This document shows positions 61,487-64,000 of a DNA stretch of 64,000 nt, one piece after another (within the stretch, counting starts at the first letter, position 1; every line of letters begins with the position of its first letter). Below the pieces are notes generated by a model. The model saw only the letters and a list, made by a program, of their open reading frames with translations, did no database searches and was not told the origin of the DNA. Location of the stretch: the NCBI GenBank assembly GCA_004335635.1, contig QAXH01006771.1, positions 1 to 64,000 of the forward strand, given 5' to 3'. A program made the translations under genes and the position numbers. Source of the stretch: Chloromonas sp. AAM2. Lineage: Eukaryota > Chlorophyta > Chlorophyceae > Chlamydomonadales > Chlamydomonadaceae.

Positions 61487-62444
61487 CCCTGAGGCTATCT
61501 GTACACCTCTATTGTTTGCCGAGGAGGCGTCAGAGCCAACTGTGCCATGTGCATAATGCAGAAAACAGTGACAATCAGCCTGATGCGAGGATCCATACAC
61601 TGTGATCAACTTGTATTTTTCTGGGGAGAAAACTGTGTCCAGGTTTTGTGCTGGGCTGAGACACACTGCACTGCGCTACTGTGCTCCTCAGACCAGATGC
61701 ACGCAGCCTGTGGGAACCACAGTGCGCTCATTTTATTTGTGTGCAAGCAGCACTACACCAGTCTACTTTGTGGATGCAATCTCACTGGAGGGGAGAATGG
61801 AGGGGAATACAACCAAGTACTATATTAGTATTTGCTTCTGCAAACTGAGTGGGATTTCCCTGGTGGCATGCTCTCCCACCTTTCAAACTGATGCCACTCA
61901 AGCTGCGCTCACACCGGTTATCAGCAGATGTGCGCTCACACCGGTTATCAGCAGATGTGCGCTCACACCGGTTATCAGCAGACGTGCGCTCACACCGGTT
62001 ATCAGCAGATGTGCGCTGATCGCCTGCGCACTTGAAATGGAAAATGGGACGTGCTAGGCTTTCGTATGTAATCTGAAAGACATGTGTATGCTCAACAGGC
62101 AAGGTCACCTGCGAGCCGCAGCACCAAACTGATTGCATTGCACCTCGCCCTGTCTCACGACAGGCAAAGCTGCGAGGCAGCAAACAACTGCATATGAATA
62201 AAATCCGTGGCTACCAACGTGTTCTGCAGCTTCTGTCAGCGGCAGGCTGCACTGGCACTTCTGCAAGTCTCGCTGTTACGTAGCATGCTACACCAATTCA
62301 CTCAAGATTCACCAGACAGCTGGACCAACTGCAACCAGCTTGCAAATTCGTCAAGGTGAGGGAATGGTAGAAAGTGAAGCAGCTGTGTGCAGCAAAGCAG
62401 CTGCAGCACAGTCAGTATGAACTACAAGAGCCGATTTACATGCT
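61487..62444. other. Convergent spacer with 27-bp tandem repeat
   Basis: 0.96 kb between two convergent genes. Apart from the tandem repeat at 61905-62012 I see nothing coding. Confidence 0.5.
61905..62012. repeat. 27-bp tandem repeat, four copies
   Basis: Unit GCGCTCACACCGGTTATCAG plus CAGATGT, four copies with one substitution (third unit GACGT). The 27-bp period is a multiple of three, so it stays open as TSADNRCER repeats on the minus strand. No gene uses this frame. Confidence 0.95.
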
Positions 62445-64000
62445 TCATTGTCTTGAGGGCGGTCGCTGCAGGGTAGGCCGCTTCAACCCAGGCTGTGAAC
62501 TCCCTGTACTAACACTCGCAGGGCGCCAGAGCAGCAGGTTTTCACTCAGCAACTGGCTCGGGCTCTCAGTGTGCTCCTGCAACCCGTCATCCCCGTTCAT
62601 TCCCTGCTCTTCAGGCGATGGCATCTGGCCATCGCCACTGTCTGCTTCAGGTTGTTCCTCATCGGCTGCGGGCCCTGGCGGTTTCAAGCTGTCATAGATC
62701 CACGTGGGTGCCTCCTCACCCTCGGCTCTCTTTCTAGGCTGAAGTAAAAACGGGGCTGGCCTGCCCTGTGGTGCCTCGCCCTGCTCAGCCACTCTGTCAT
62801 CTGCACCGTTCGTTCCCGGCTCCTGTGCAACACCTGGCTGCCCCAAAGGCAGACGGCGGGGCAGTTCGCGCCGGGTGTGTGCACTTGGTATGGGTTCTTG
62901 GTTTGTAATCTGGTTGTGTCGCGTCCTGGCTGCTTGCTGTGGGCCGTTGCCATTCTGGCTGGGTGCACCTGTCCGTCTGCCCTCGGCCGGCCCTGTGTGG
63001 CTGTTGGGTTGCACAGCCTCTGACTGACCCGATTGGCTCGACGGTTGCTTGTTGTTGATGAGTTTGAACACGTCGCTGCGCCGCACGATGATGGGCGCCT
63101 CCGCGCGCCGCTTGTCCGCGGACACTGGCGATGCAACCCTGCTGCTACTGCCCTGTTTGACCTGCAAGCGCCGTGACGTGCGGGAGTAGCGTCTAAGGTG
63201 GGCAGGTGCAGACATGATCAACGGCAGTAACAGGGTGAGCTACACACTGACGCAGGTCTGGATCAGCAGCAAAGCAGGACCACACGCATAATAGAGAAGG
63301 ACAGATGATTAGAAAAACGTGCAGCAAGGCCACCGGCCTCAAACCACCAGAAGCATACGGGGTAGAAGGCATTGTGTCCTCAAACCACCATGGGTTAGGC
63401 ATGGCTACAGCTCAGCATGCTTTGTCCGCCACATGGTGCGCGACCAACAAAGCACCAGTGGCACCGCTTGCCTTGTCTACGATTGAGCTGGGCAGCTTCA
63501 TGTTGAGCGCGTCTGCCAGCTGGTGCAGGTACCGCACGTCACAGGACGCGTAGCCCAGCAGCTCAGCGCTCAGTGGGCGCTGCTCCCACACCTGAAGCAT
63601 GCGTGTGAACCAGATCAGTTTCAAACCAGCAGTCGATTAGCTGGTCTTGAAGCACCAGAGCTGCCACTAAGCATCTCAATAGATGTGCCCAACCGGTGAG
63701 TGAATACAAGCATGATTGCCCCAGGGCACGTGCAGGCTCACCTCTGTCTTGTTGCTGTAATGGTATGCTCGTGCAATCTCGTAGCTGGCTGCCATGTCCT
63801 CCTGGAAAGCTTGTGTGCGCGGAGTGATGTACGTGGAAAGTACCTGCAGGCCGCACATCGACGATTAGTGAGGTGAATGATCAACACCATGAATGATGGT
63901 TTGACAACGAGCAAGAGCCGCATGGCGAACAGGCGACCCTGAGCTTCATCCCTGGGCAAAGATTAAATTTGTGCTGTGCATGTCAATGACATGCAGATGC
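62445..64000 (-). CDS. DEDDy 3'-5' exonuclease (EXD1/RNase D-like), 3' part
   Basis: Visible exons on the minus strand are 63843-63742, 63591-63472 and 63161-62445 (TGA), all in phase 0. The 5' part lies beyond the window, possibly after one more exon near 63950-63900. The first two read ..AASYEIARAYHYSNKTE and VWEQRPLSAELLGYASCDVR with YLHQLADALN. The GYASCD is the Y-x-x-x-D of the third exonuclease motif, giving the last catalytic Asp and Tyr of a DEDDy enzyme. The remaining 239 residues are a disordered basic then acidic tail (KRRAEAPIIVRRSDVFKLI; PAADEEQPEADSGDGQ). The link between exonuclease and tail uses a probable GC donor (GACAAG|GCAAGC); otherwise the exonuclease would end at 63412. 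The first two catalytic motifs are outside the window. Confidence 0.65.

Overview
This is a eukaryotic nuclear window, almost certainly from a chlorophyte green alga. It carries a chloroplast-type proteolytically dead FtsH (FtsHi), a SnRK2-type kinase, a Tat-targeted thylakoid-lumen cyclophilin, an ADNT1-type mitochondrial adenine nucleotide carrier and a plant-type CENP-C. Genes are dense in introns (I could place about 100), the spacers are rich in TGCATG-like sequence, and there is one assembly gap (26336-26643). I could not fix the class or genus. I rebuilt the gene models by hand from reading frame, splice-site phase and family motifs. The complete models sum to a multiple of three.

Layout: (1) <82 to about 2050, minus: 3' part of an unrecognised gene. 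(2) 3066 to about 5890, minus: RluA-type RNA pseudouridine synthase. (3) 6537-20113, plus: 25-exon FtsHi gene whose introns hold a 452-bp tandem duplication and two fold-back elements. (4) 22160-23661, minus: SnRK2-like kinase. (5) 24115-28153, plus: CENP-C. (6) 29886-32373, minus: ADNT1. (7) 33477-36505, minus: lumenal cyclophilin. (8) 37174-41137, plus: unrecognised Ser-rich, probably helical protein. (9) 42680-49554, minus: 21-exon AMP-binding acyl-CoA synthetase. (10) 49778-52599, plus: Tas-like aldo-keto reductase. (11) 53931-58390, minus: low-complexity protein with one double-stranded-RNA-binding domain. (12) 58764-61486, plus: protein with GYTG-type motifs that may be ciliary. (13) 62445 to beyond the window end, minus: DEDDy 3'-5' exonuclease, 3' part.

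The plan is strikingly regular: ten of the genes form five head-to-head pairs (2/3, 4/5, 7/8, 9/10, 11/12) with 223 to about 670 bp between start codons, separated by convergent or tandem spacers of 1-2 kb that hold most of the repeats. The products do not form one pathway. They cover organelle biogenesis (FtsHi, cyclophilin, pseudouridine synthase), metabolism (acyl-CoA synthetase, aldo-keto reductase, adenine nucleotide carrier), signalling (SnRK2), chromosome segregation (CENP-C) and RNA biology (dsRBD protein, exonuclease).

The most unusual features are non-genic: a 67-bp-arm hairpin built from about 33-bp units inside an FtsHi intron, a second fold-back in the same intron, a dispersed A-rich/20-mer family found at seven sites and twice as inverted pairs, and four likely GC-AG introns. 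No rRNA, intact tRNA, CRISPR, plasmid or phage feature was seen.
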